Shown here piece by piece: positions 19,787 to 26,793 of a DNA stretch of 28,255 bases. A program made the position numbers and the translations under genes. The DNA comes from a virus. Position 1 is the stretch's first letter, and each line of letters starts with the position of its first letter. A model generated the notes under the pieces. The model did not search any database. It was not told the DNA's origin and saw only the letters and a program-made list of their open reading frames with translations. Where the stretch lies: the IMG/VR virus record IMGVR_UViG_3300031227_000303, positions 1-28,255 of that record; one strand, written 5' to 3'.

Positions 19787-20152
19787 ATGCGAGATTTTGC
19801 AGGTGAAACTTATTACAAACAGCTTGTAGCTTGTGCTACGATTTTAGGTGCTTCTAGCAATACAAGTTCTGTTGATATGGAAACTTGTCGCAATGCTAAA
19901 GTTATTGTTGATTTTGTAAAAAGTGATGATGATTTTACCACGTTGAACATTCAACATTCAAGTGACGATTCAACATTTACAACTCATACCGCCATTGGCG
20001 CTATTGCCGCAACTGAAAATGATTCTTATGATTGTTCTCGGCTGAAACGTTATGTGCGCCTTAGTTGGACACGTAACGGTTCTGGTGGAAGTAGCACTTG
20101 GTGTGCTTACATAGTTGGTGACCGAGCACTTCGTAGTCCGGTTGAGGACTAA
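19787..20152 (+). CDS. Hypothetical virion protein after the capsid gene
   Basis: A 121-residue, beta-rich protein (NAKVIVDFVKSDDDFTT, then LNIQHSSDDSTF, and RYVRLSWTRNG) with an even number of Cys residues. The compact beta-sandwich look and position straight after the major capsid gene suggest a decoration or minor head protein, but I do not recognise the family. The pattern NIQ-H-S-D-D-STF and VRL-W-x-R resembles phage proteins annotated only as hypothetical structural. AGGAG precedes the ATG. Confidence 0.55.
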   Translation: MRDFAGETYYKQLVACATILGASSNTSSVDMETCRNAKVIVDFVKSDDDFTTLNIQHSSDDSTFTTHTAIGAIAATENDSYDCSRLKRYVRLSWTRNGSGGSSTWCAYIVGDRALRSPVED

Positions 20153-20159
20153 CATTTAA

Positions 20160-20262
20160 TTATACGGGGAGCTAATTTTTGGTGATGCAGTTTTCGACCT
20201 TTTCTAGACTATTTGTATTTGGCTTAAACAATACTGGCATTTCACCTATTTTAGCTCCCTTT
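20160..20262 (+). ncRNA. Structured intergenic RNA element
   Basis: In the 136-base gap between two structural genes, GGGAGCTAA (20167-20175) pairs perfectly with TTAGCTCCC (20251-20259). Further in, GGTGA (20181-20185) pairs with TCACC (20242-20246) and TGC (20186-20188) with GCA (20237-20239). The closed loop is about 48 nt. No T-run follows. It may be an mRNA processing or stability element between capsid and tail-fibre-like genes, or a weak terminator. Confidence 0.5.
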
Positions 20263-20288
20263 ATATACTTTTCAAAGGAGAATAAAAT

Positions 20289-21026
20289 ATGCCGGTGAAT
20301 GAAGAATCTAGGCAAACAACTCTTCTCCCAGTTCAAAATTACACGGACAGGATTATAATTAGTGATGGTGGCAGAGTCGAAGATCAGGGAGGGGCCTCCT
20401 TTGAAGATGATTTCTTAGGCGATCTTATTGCTGATCAATATGCCGCTAATGCTGATGGTGGTGGAGCTTCAGCTATTGTTGCCGCCGTTGGTGGGACAGT
20501 AGGAATTACTACCGCCGCTACTAATGATAATAAATCAGAACTTACCGCTGAATTGAATTGGGCTGCTTCAAAGTCAGTTATATTTGAAGCAAGAGTGACT
20601 GTAGACGCAATTACTACAGTTAATTTTGAAGTTGGGTTGAATGATGCTAAAACAGAGGGGGCAACAACCCTTCCGTTTAGCGACAATGATACGCCTACTG
20701 CCGTTGCAACAAATGCTGTAATGGTTGGCTTTGATACAGATGCATCAACTAATACTAATTTAACTGCCTTAGTTGTGAAGGCTGGAGTAGCACAAGCCCT
20801 TGATTTAGGGGTCGCTCCTGTGGCCGCAACATATAATATCATACGTATTGAAACTAATACGGATGGGGATGCTGATTTCTTTGTGGATGGTGTTTACAAA
20901 GGCTCATTAGCAGACGCAGTAACAGCAGCGACTGCTCTCACTCCTTATATGGGAGTTCAAAACAGGACGACTGTTATTACTCGTAAGTTGACGGTTGACT
21001 ATCTCCATTTATATCAGGATCGTTAA
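20289..21026 (+). CDS. Lectin-like virion protein A (no Thr tail)
   Basis: A 245-residue protein. After an N-terminal anchor (ESRQTTLLPVQNYTDRI) there is a beta-rich domain with FEDDFLGDLIADQYAANADG at the start, NWAASKSVIFEARV, IRIETNTDGDADFFVDG and VDYLHLYQDR at the end. This is the pattern of a concanavalin-like jelly-roll: an opening D-F/D-D-F, an IFEARV strand and a last strand. It is a tandem paralogue of the next gene, with the same anchor, and differs mainly by lacking the threonine tail. AGGAG precedes the ATG. Likely a capsid-decorating or carbohydrate-binding virion protein. The lectin role is inferred from fold pattern only. Confidence 0.6.
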   Translation: MPVNEESRQTTLLPVQNYTDRIIISDGGRVEDQGGASFEDDFLGDLIADQYAANADGGGASAIVAAVGGTVGITTAATNDNKSELTAELNWAASKSVIFEARVTVDAITTVNFEVGLNDAKTEGATTLPFSDNDTPTAVATNAVMVGFDTDASTNTNLTALVVKAGVAQALDLGVAPVAATYNIIRIETNTDGDADFFVDGVYKGSLADAVTAATALTPYMGVQNRTTVITRKLTVDYLHLYQDR

Positions 21027-21047
21027 TAGAGATAAGGAGAATATATT

Positions 21048-21875
21048 ATGCCTGTAAATCCAGAATCAAGACAAACTGGACTTCTCCCCATTCAAAACTA
21101 TACTGATAGAATTGTAGTTCATACTGGTGGTAGGATAGAAAATGCTGGAGGCCCTGCTTTTGAAGATGATTTCTTAGGTGATGTAATAGCTGACCAGTAT
21201 GCCGCTAATGCTGACGGGGTAGGAGATACTGCCGTTACATCGGAAATTGAAGGCGCTATTATAGTTTATACGTCAGCGGCCAATGATGAAAAGTCTGAGG
21301 TTGCTACCGAGTTGAACTGGGCCGCTTCTAGGTCTGTTATATTTGAAGCAAGAGTACAAATTGAGGGTGATATTACAACGGTTAATGCCCAAGTTGGTTT
21401 GAATGACTCAAAGGTTGAACCGGCTTCTAATCTTCCGTTTAGTGATAATGACACTCCCACAACTGCAACAAATAATGCTATATTGGTAGGATATGATACA
21501 GATGCAGCTACCAATACTAATTGGACGGCATTGACTGTTAAAAGTGCGGGAACACCACAAGCCCTTGATTTAGGTGTGTTACCAGAAGTAGATGAATATA
21601 ATGTAATTCGCATTGAAACCAATACAGATGGAGATGCGGATTTCTTTATAGATGGTACTTACGTTGGAACTTTGGCTGATGCTGTAGATGCTGAAACGCC
21701 CCTTACTCCTTATTTTGGATGTCAAAATAGGTCGGCGGCGACAAGAACTGTGATGGTTGATTATTTACATTTATATCAAAATCGTACTGGTGATGCTGAT
21801 ACTGTTACAACCACTACGACTACAACGACAACGACGACTAGTACGACGACCACAACGACAACCACTACTCCGTAA
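21048..21875 (+). CDS. Lectin-like virion protein B with C-terminal Thr tract
   Basis: A 275-residue paralogue of the previous gene, alike along the whole domain (PVNPESRQTGLLPIQNYTDR, NWAASRSVIFEARV, ETNTDGDADFFIDG, VDYLHLYQNR). The extra C-terminus is TGDADTV followed by 21 residues of Thr with one Ser, and a final Pro. The duplication of the whole gene, followed by addition of the tract, is the simplest history. The tract may be a spacer, a glycosylation target or a joining point that once led into a further domain. AGGAG precedes the ATG. Confidence 0.62.
   Translation: MPVNPESRQTGLLPIQNYTDRIVVHTGGRIENAGGPAFEDDFLGDVIADQYAANADGVGDTAVTSEIEGAIIVYTSAANDEKSEVATELNWAASRSVIFEARVQIEGDITTVNAQVGLNDSKVEPASNLPFSDNDTPTTATNNAILVGYDTDAATNTNWTALTVKSAGTPQALDLGVLPEVDEYNVIRIETNTDGDADFFIDGTYVGTLADAVDAETPLTPYFGCQNRSAATRTVMVDYLHLYQNRTGDADTVTTTTTTTTTTTSTTTTTTTTTP
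21807..21869 (+). repeat. Threonine-codon tract (21 codons)
   Basis: Mixed ACA/ACT/ACG/ACC codons, 20 Thr and one Ser (AGT), at the very end of lectin-like protein B. Synonymous codons are mixed, so the DNA is not a simple trinucleotide repeat. Confidence 0.95.
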
Positions 21876-21933
21876 TGGAGAAGTTTAAATTAAAGTAAGC
21901 TGTTGGACAACTCATTGTTGTTTTCCTAAATTT

Positions 21934-21957
21934 GTGGGGGGATTAAGTTCCCCCTAC
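21934..21957 (+). terminator. GC-rich hairpin in the gap before the next structural gene
   Basis: GTGGGGGG (21934-21941), loop ATTAAGTT and CCCCCTAC (21950-21957) form an 8-bp stem with one G-U. It is stable enough to pause or stop transcription but is followed by an A/T mix and not a T-run. TATAAT at 21962-21967 has no matching -35, so I do not call a promoter. Confidence 0.4.
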
Positions 21958-21992
21958 AATATATAATAGCACCTTTTTTGGAATAGTTTAAT

Positions 21993-22391
21993 ATGTATCC
22001 AAATAAAACTTTCAATGTTTCAGATAGGCTTGTAATTGGACCAGTTGCTCGTACGTTGGAGACTTTGTTGGGCCGAGAAATTTCGTTGGAACTTCAGTGG
22101 CTAACTGTTCGTAATGTTGGTGATGCTACCATTTATTTTTCAACAGATACAGCGAGTACAAATTCGGCCCCTTTAGCAGAAAATGAAGTTATTACTTTTG
22201 TTCAAAATCAAGCTAATTTTAATGAGTTATCTTTTATTACCGGAGGCGCGGCGCAACCATTAGTTGTTATTGAAGGTAGAGTTCATTGGGAAATTCTTGG
22301 TGCAGCTACCGCATTTCCTACTATTACTACTACTACAACAACTACTACGACTACAACAACAACTACTACAACAGCAGCACCACAACAATAA
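21993..22391 (+). CDS. Small virion protein with C-terminal Thr tract
   Basis: A 132-residue protein. A beta-rich body (ELQWLTVRNVGDATIYFSTD, VVIEGRVHWEIL) is followed by 16 Thr residues in a row and AAPQQ. The body resembles small phage proteins that cap or decorate, and the WLTVRN-x-G-x-x-TIYFS pattern is like immunoglobulin- or cupin-type strands, but I cannot name a family. The ribosome binding site is weak (GGAA). It lies between the two lectin-like genes and the tail-tube-like gene. The tract makes it one of five Thr-tailed or Thr-linked proteins here. Confidence 0.55.
   Translation: MYPNKTFNVSDRLVIGPVARTLETLLGREISLELQWLTVRNVGDATIYFSTDTASTNSAPLAENEVITFVQNQANFNELSFITGGAAQPLVVIEGRVHWEILGAATAFPTITTTTTTTTTTTTTTTTAAPQQ
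22326..22373 (+). repeat. Threonine-codon tract (16 codons)
   Basis: Sixteen successive ACN codons (Thr only) near the C-terminus of the small virion protein, followed by Ala-Ala-Pro. Confidence 0.95.
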
Positions 22392-22425
22392 AGAATTATC
22401 ATATAGTTAGTGGAGTAACAAAAGT

Positions 22426-23364
22426 GTGGCTCGATTTTCAGGTAAAGATGGTTATTTCAAGGTCAATGAAACAGGAAGTGTGCCAGAGGAAACTCTGGCT
22501 ATCACTAACTGGACTTTAAATATAGAATCAGAGCAAATAGAGAACTCCGGTTTAACCAGCGATGGTTGGCGGGAGTTTTTCATTGGAATGAAGTCTTGGA
22601 CTGTCTCTGCTTCCGCGCATTGGGAAACCACTGAAACTAAAATATATAGATCCGACCCTACTCCTCCAATGATTTCAGTAGATAATGAATTAGATTGGCA
22701 AGGAATTTCTGATTCTACTTATGGGTATCAATGGCAAGGAACAGTAGTTGTTTCTAGGGTATCAGTGGAAGTTGGAATTGACGCAACAGTTAAATATAAT
22801 ATAACTGCAATAGGTACTGGGGAATTAGTTTATCCTATAGACGTTGACCTTACTACAACAACTACAACGTCAACTACTGCTGCTCCAACTACAACTGGAG
22901 CCCCCACAACAACGGAACCGCCGTCTTCAACGGCATTTCCTCCAATTACAACTACGACTACCACTACAACGACAACTACTAGCACTACGACTACTACAAC
23001 TACGACTACCAGTACGAGTACAACTACTACTACGACCACTAGCACAACCAGCACTACAACGACAACTACTAGCACTACGACCACAACGACTACTAGTACA
23101 ACAACCACAACTACAACGACGACTACAACAAGCACGACTACAACGTCAACTACTACGACAAGTACCACCACTACTAGCACAACGACGACTAGCACAACGA
23201 CTACTACTACGTCAACAACAACAGCAGAATATTTATTTACAGATTATTTTGACGATGAATCATTAGACGCAAGATGGGTCAAAGAATATGGTACTGCTGG
23301 AGCAATTAGTGAAACTGCAGAGCCAGGATTCTTACAAATAACACCAAGTAAGGGAGGTATTTAA
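22426..23364 (+). CDS. Tail-tube-like protein fused to a long Thr-rich region
   Basis: A 312-residue protein starting with GTG (GGAG upstream). Residues 1-140 have the order seen in siphovirus tail-tube proteins: FSGKDGYFKV, WTLNIESEQIE, SDGWREFFIGMKSW, a central strand pair, and VEVGIDATVKYN with GTGELVY at the end. After that come about 124 Thr-rich residues with Ala/Pro/Ser/Glu breaks. The last about 45 residues (YFDDESLDARWVKEYG) look like only the first strands of a lectin-like domain, cut short by the stop. The tube-type fold before the head-tail connector gene is an unusual order, so it may instead be a decoration protein with the same fold. Confidence 0.6.
   Translation: MARFSGKDGYFKVNETGSVPEETLAITNWTLNIESEQIENSGLTSDGWREFFIGMKSWTVSASAHWETTETKIYRSDPTPPMISVDNELDWQGISDSTYGYQWQGTVVVSRVSVEVGIDATVKYNITAIGTGELVYPIDVDLTTTTTTSTTAAPTTTGAPTTTEPPSSTAFPPITTTTTTTTTTTSTTTTTTTTTSTSTTTTTTTSTTSTTTTTTSTTTTTTTSTTTTTTTTTTTSTTTTSTTTTSTTTTSTTTTSTTTTTTSTTTAEYLFTDYFDDESLDARWVKEYGTAGAISETAEPGFLQITPSKGGI
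22852..23223 (+). repeat. Long Thr/Ser tract with Pro-Ala breaks
   Basis: Codons 143-266 of the tail-tube-like gene, nearly all ACN, with Ser roughly every 5-12 residues and a Pro/Ala/Glu/Phe patch near 22878-22950. Mucin-like composition. Confidence 0.95.
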
Positions 23365-23366
23365 CA

Positions 23367-24014
23367 ATGAGTTACCTTGATCAGAAGCGAGAATTAGAGA
23401 TAGAACCATATGAAGCGGCAGCAGAAGAAGCTGGAACGAGTGAAGTTTCTGACGTTCAGGAAAAAGAAGTTATTTATCCTATAGATAAAACAACACGGAG
23501 ACAAAAATTAGGATATTCTTGTCTATTAAAAGAAGCGGCTCGTAGAGAACATGCACAAAAACAAATTGATAATAAAGATGGGAAACTCTCAGATGAGGAT
23601 TTTTCTTCTTATAAAGAAACGTATGAAGTTAGTATGAGGGCAATTAGTAAATCTATTAGTGATAGAAAACAAGATTCTACACTGGAAGATTTAAATGAAG
23701 TTGATTTAGTAAATCATATCACATTTGATAAAATAAATATTCCAGTAGAAAAAGATACGTGGGAAAAGCAGTTGGGTTGGGCGTTAGATGCTAGAGAAAA
23801 AATGCGTAGAGACCATAATGAAAAGGGAACTGCTTATAGAGATGGCGATTGGTCTAATTCTCAATGGGTTTATTTTAAAGATTCCTTTGATGCAAAAAGT
23901 ATGGTGCTTTCAAAGAAAATTAATGACTTGAAAGATAATCCTCCTCAAGCGGATATAGATTCAATAGTAATTATTGATGTAGTTAAAGACAAAATAAAAA
24001 TGGTTGAAAAATAA
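23367..24014 (+). CDS. Hypothetical helical protein with an internal duplication
   Basis: A 215-residue, charged, mostly helical protein. Two halves align: KTTRRQKLGYSCLLKEAARR...KETYEVSMRAISKSISDRK (from about residue 41) and KDTWEKQLGWALDAREKMRR...KDSFDAKSMVLSKKINDLK (from about residue 131). Both run LG-(Y/W)-x6-R-E-(H/K) and end in an SKSI/SKKI helix. So the gene arose by internal duplication of a unit of about 60 residues. GGGAGG precedes the ATG. It sits two bases after a Thr-rich gene and directly before another, but has no Thr tract itself. It may be a chaperone or linker for these virion proteins. Function unknown. Confidence 0.55.
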   Translation: MSYLDQKRELEIEPYEAAAEEAGTSEVSDVQEKEVIYPIDKTTRRQKLGYSCLLKEAARREHAQKQIDNKDGKLSDEDFSSYKETYEVSMRAISKSISDRKQDSTLEDLNEVDLVNHITFDKINIPVEKDTWEKQLGWALDAREKMRRDHNEKGTAYRDGDWSNSQWVYFKDSFDAKSMVLSKKINDLKDNPPQADIDSIVIIDVVKDKIKMVEK

Positions 24015-26114
24015 ATGGCTTATGAAGACCTAACTGGCTTTACGCAGGTTGACCCGAACAGTAATTACACAACAACAACCATAAAGTGTACCTTTGCCGC
24101 CTTAAGGCGCGATGCAGATGCCTACGTTTATAAATCATATGGCTCAAATTATTTTGGTGATTTTGCCCACAGTTATGATTTTGAGTGGACGGCACAAACC
24201 GCGAACGCCGAACTGGTTGGGCTTTGGGCGGTTACCGATACTCCTGCCAGTCACGGTGATATGTGGGCTAATGCCAATGGCCTTGTCACGTATATTGTTC
24301 GTGGCTGGCAGGGAACAAAATTAGGACTTGCTAATTATGCTGGGCATAATGAGGACCACTCCTCTGTGCTTTCAAAAGATACCCAGTATTGGGTAGATGT
24401 TTCCCGAGATGGCACTGCTGGGGAAGCTAAGATATATTCCAATGCAGCCAAAACAACCCTTGTTGATACGGTGTCTGTGGTGACATCCGAACAAGAATAT
24501 GAATATTTAATGTGTGGCTGTTCAAGGGAAGATGGAAATGATGGTGGCGACACATTTACTGGTTATAGCGAAAATTATGATTTAGATGCTGATGCAACTA
24601 CTACAACTAGCACCACTACAACAACTACAACCACCTCTACTACAACTACTACGACAACAACGACGACCACGAGCACCACTACGACGACAACTAGTACAAC
24701 TACAACAACTACAACAACTACGACTACCAGTACAACGACGACTACGACTACAACGACAAGCACCACTACTACGAGCACAACGACGACAACAACGTCTACT
24801 ACTTCAACAAGCACAACGACAACTACCAGCACTACTACAACGAGCACAACGACTACCACTACAACGGAAGCTCCAACTACAACAACAACGACTTCTACAA
24901 CAACAACAGCCGGGGCTGATTATACATTTACGGGCGCGGGAACGACCGATTCCAATGGTGATTATACTGAAAATGGAACAAATTTAGGTAAGCCAGCTTA
25001 TGAAGGCCCAAATAATTATTGGTTGAGCTTTGATAATGCAATGGGTGATTATTGGTGTATTACCCCTGCTGGAATTTGGCCGGTCGAAGCGGCTGATTAT
25101 TTTCTTGCAGGTAGTGGTGATACTCCGCCATTGGGGGAATATGCGGCTTATAATGGAGACGCACCGAATGGAACATTGGCAGAAGCCACAACTACCACAA
25201 CAACAACTACGACCACTTCTACTACAACTACTACAACTACGACTAGCACGACAACCACTACTACAACTAGTACTACGACAACAACGACGACCACGAGCAC
25301 CACTACGACGACAAGCACCACTACTACGAGCACAACGACGACAACAACGTCTACTACAACTACTGAGGCCCCTTATGGCCCATGTTGGGCGTATCAAATA
25401 GCGGATAGTGATTTTGATGTATATACTTATTTTACTAACAATGGAACTGTAAATAGAATTGAAGGTGGGCTACACTGTGCTAATGATGCAGAAACAGCAA
25501 GAGCATCAATAAGATTATATTATTATAATGGAAATTGGGAAATTGGTTTAAAAATAAATAGTAATTCTGAAGTTATTGATAATGCGTATGCGTTTGACGC
25601 AGTTTATTTTAGAATGAAAAGAGTTGGAAGCACTTTTACTTATTACCATGCCCCTCCGGGATATTATGCTTGGGGATTAATTCCGTGGGAAGAAATTACA
25701 CCTACCATTGATAATATTAGTACTGCTGATTCTATGAATTTGGGATTGTATGGAGTAACTAATGGAAATGAGATACAGAGTACATTAGATTATAATTTCT
25801 TTATTGTATTAGTGGGGGGGCCTACTAAGACCACTACTACGACTACTACTACCACCACTACTGCGGGGCCTGTTCCAGATGATTGTTGTGCCGATTGTTA
25901 TTGTGATACTGCTAGTCAAGGAACAGTTTTAGGCGAGTGTACGTGGGATAGTGGTGATTGTGGAAGCGCAGGTACAGGTTTTTGTACTTACACTGAGACT
26001 GCTAGCATTTGTGCGACGGGCATTGGTGGCGATGCTTATGGTGCAGATTGTACGGCTGGAACTGGAACGGAAACTTCTTATGATTATACAAGTGATAATT
26101 GTGTCCCGGTTTAA
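24015..26114 (+). CDS. Large multi-domain virion protein with three Thr tracts
   Basis: A 699-residue protein. Domain 1 (about 1-194, MAYEDLTGFTQVDP at the start) is concanavalin-like and paralogous to the gene at 26794. Thr tract 1 (codons 195-298) follows. Domain 2 (about 299-391, YTENGTNLGKPAYEGPNNYW) resembles short binding repeats of environmental phages. Thr tract 2 (392-450) follows. Domain 3 (about 451-603, CWAYQIADSDFDVYTYF) is lectin-like. A short tract, then a Cys-rich end (about 617-699) with CCADCYC and CTWDSGDC follows. Expected role: receptor- or glycan-binding fibre or decoration protein. It follows the previous stop immediately, suggesting coupled translation. Confidence 0.65.
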   Translation: MAYEDLTGFTQVDPNSNYTTTTIKCTFAALRRDADAYVYKSYGSNYFGDFAHSYDFEWTAQTANAELVGLWAVTDTPASHGDMWANANGLVTYIVRGWQGTKLGLANYAGHNEDHSSVLSKDTQYWVDVSRDGTAGEAKIYSNAAKTTLVDTVSVVTSEQEYEYLMCGCSREDGNDGGDTFTGYSENYDLDADATTTTSTTTTTTTTSTTTTTTTTTTTSTTTTTTSTTTTTTTTTTTSTTTTTTTTTSTTTTSTTTTTTSTTSTSTTTTTSTTTTSTTTTTTTEAPTTTTTTSTTTTAGADYTFTGAGTTDSNGDYTENGTNLGKPAYEGPNNYWLSFDNAMGDYWCITPAGIWPVEAADYFLAGSGDTPPLGEYAAYNGDAPNGTLAEATTTTTTTTTTSTTTTTTTTSTTTTTTTSTTTTTTTTSTTTTTSTTTTSTTTTTTSTTTTEAPYGPCWAYQIADSDFDVYTYFTNNGTVNRIEGGLHCANDAETARASIRLYYYNGNWEIGLKINSNSEVIDNAYAFDAVYFRMKRVGSTFTYYHAPPGYYAWGLIPWEEITPTIDNISTADSMNLGLYGVTNGNEIQSTLDYNFFIVLVGGPTKTTTTTTTTTTTAGPVPDDCCADCYCDTASQGTVLGECTWDSGDCGSAGTGFCTYTETASICATGIGGDAYGADCTAGTGTETSYDYTSDNCVPV
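24597..24908 (+). repeat. Threonine-codon tract 1 (104 codons)
   Basis: Nearly all ACN with scattered Ser codons and one Glu-Ala-Pro break near the end. It links domain 1 to domain 2. Confidence 0.95.
25188..25364 (+). repeat. Threonine-codon tract 2 (59 codons)
   Basis: Links domain 2 to domain 3. Its second half (25271-25357) is built from two exact pieces of tract 1. Confidence 0.95.
25271..25357 (+). repeat. Exact repeats of tract 1 joined with a 69-bp deletion
   Basis: 25271-25314 equals 24647-24690 exactly (44 bp). 25308-25357 equals 24753-24802 exactly (50 bp). The offsets differ by 69 bp, or 23 codons, so tract 2 looks like tract 1 with an in-frame internal deletion. The junction is a shared 7-base ACGACAA. 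Confidence 0.85.
25830..25862 (+). repeat. Short threonine-codon tract 3 (11 codons)
   Basis: Eleven ACN codons between domain 3 and the Cys-rich C-terminal domain of the large virion protein. Confidence 0.9.
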
Positions 26115-26129
26115 CAGGAGATAAAATAA

Positions 26130-26573
26130 ATGGTTTGTCCTTATGAAATATCCAGAACAGATAAAAATGCTAAATGCTCTCAGCTTTGTTCTGCTTCTGG
26201 ATTTACTGTTTCAGTTAGTCTAAAGTTGTGTGAAAAATGTGATAAAAAACCCCTTGAAACTTCAACATCAGTGAAGGCTATGTTGGTATCAGCACTACGC
26301 TCTAGGTTAATAGCTGGAGATTGTCCTCGTTATCAAGTCCCTAACCCTGTAGATATAAAAAAGGCAATGACAAAGTTAAAATCTCTAATCAGTAATGATG
26401 CGTTAGAAGAAGTTTTTGAGAGTATGATTTATAATCAAAGTAGGATAAAAGAATCTGATGGGGGACATCCCCTTACTACTTTAAATACTAAATTTAATGA
26501 GATAGCAGTTGAATTTGAAATGCAGCCTGTACTAGAAAAATTAGCAGGAAAACATAATGGCAGTAGTAAATAA
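26130..26573 (+). CDS. Hypothetical protein with Cys-rich N-terminus
   Basis: A 147-residue protein. Cysteines at about residues 3, 16, 20, 34 and 37 (CPYE, CSQLC, CEKC) are spaced for a metal or Fe-S site. The remaining 100 residues are helical, with NPVDIKKAMTKLKSLI and EVFESMIYNQ. No family recognised. AGGAG precedes the ATG, and the stop overlaps the next gene by 17 bases. Together with the following zinc-ribbon gene it interrupts the run of lectin-like virion genes, so the pair may be non-structural. Confidence 0.55.
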   Translation: MVCPYEISRTDKNAKCSQLCSASGFTVSVSLKLCEKCDKKPLETSTSVKAMLVSALRSRLIAGDCPRYQVPNPVDIKKAMTKLKSLISNDALEEVFESMIYNQSRIKESDGGHPLTTLNTKFNEIAVEFEMQPVLEKLAGKHNGSSK

Positions 26574-26790
26574 TACGCCTTTTATAAACATTTTAGAAAG
26601 TCTCTCCATGCTTAGAAATGGTGAAGATAATATAGTAAAAGCACGTAGAGCTATTTGTAATGAATGTTCTGAACATTATTTTAAGAAGAATGTATTAAGA
26701 TGTAAAATTTGTGGGTGTTCCGACCCCACCACTAAGCGCCCCCGTTGTCCTGTGGGTAAATGGGGAAAATCTTTAGCAGAATTGAAGTAA
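26557..26790 (+). CDS. Small zinc-ribbon protein
   Basis: A 77-residue protein. C-x2-C (CNEC) near residue 34 is followed by CKICGC near residue 49 and a Cys-Pro near residue 64 (RCPVGKWG), the pattern of a rubredoxin-like zinc ribbon common in phage structural regions. The N-terminal 30 residues form a helix. It overlaps the previous gene and precedes the lectin-like gene at 26794 by 3 bases. Many phages encode such a protein next to tail or fibre genes, with unknown role. Confidence 0.6.
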   Translation: MAVVNNTPFINILESLSMLRNGEDNIVKARRAICNECSEHYFKKNVLRCKICGCSDPTTKRPRCPVGKWGKSLAELK

Positions 26791-26793
26791 AAT

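Noticed and set aside
21962-21967. TATAAT before the small Thr-tailed gene
   Set aside because: No -35 element at a usable distance and no TG extension.
22830-23195. Long minus-strand poly-Val frames opposite Thr tracts (also at 24575-24859, 25148-25333 and 27330-27524)
   Set aside because: The complement of ACN codons reads as GTN-type codons, so these are shadows of the Thr tracts.
22851-23223. Thr tracts as CRISPR arrays or simple microsatellites
   Set aside because: No regular repeat-spacer pattern; codons are mixed and the reading frame is kept.
22844-23266. Plus-strand Gln/Leu/Arg-rich frames in the Thr tracts (also at 24586-24987 and 25030-25401)
   Set aside because: Shifted-frame reading of ACN repeats; no proper starts and no body sequence.
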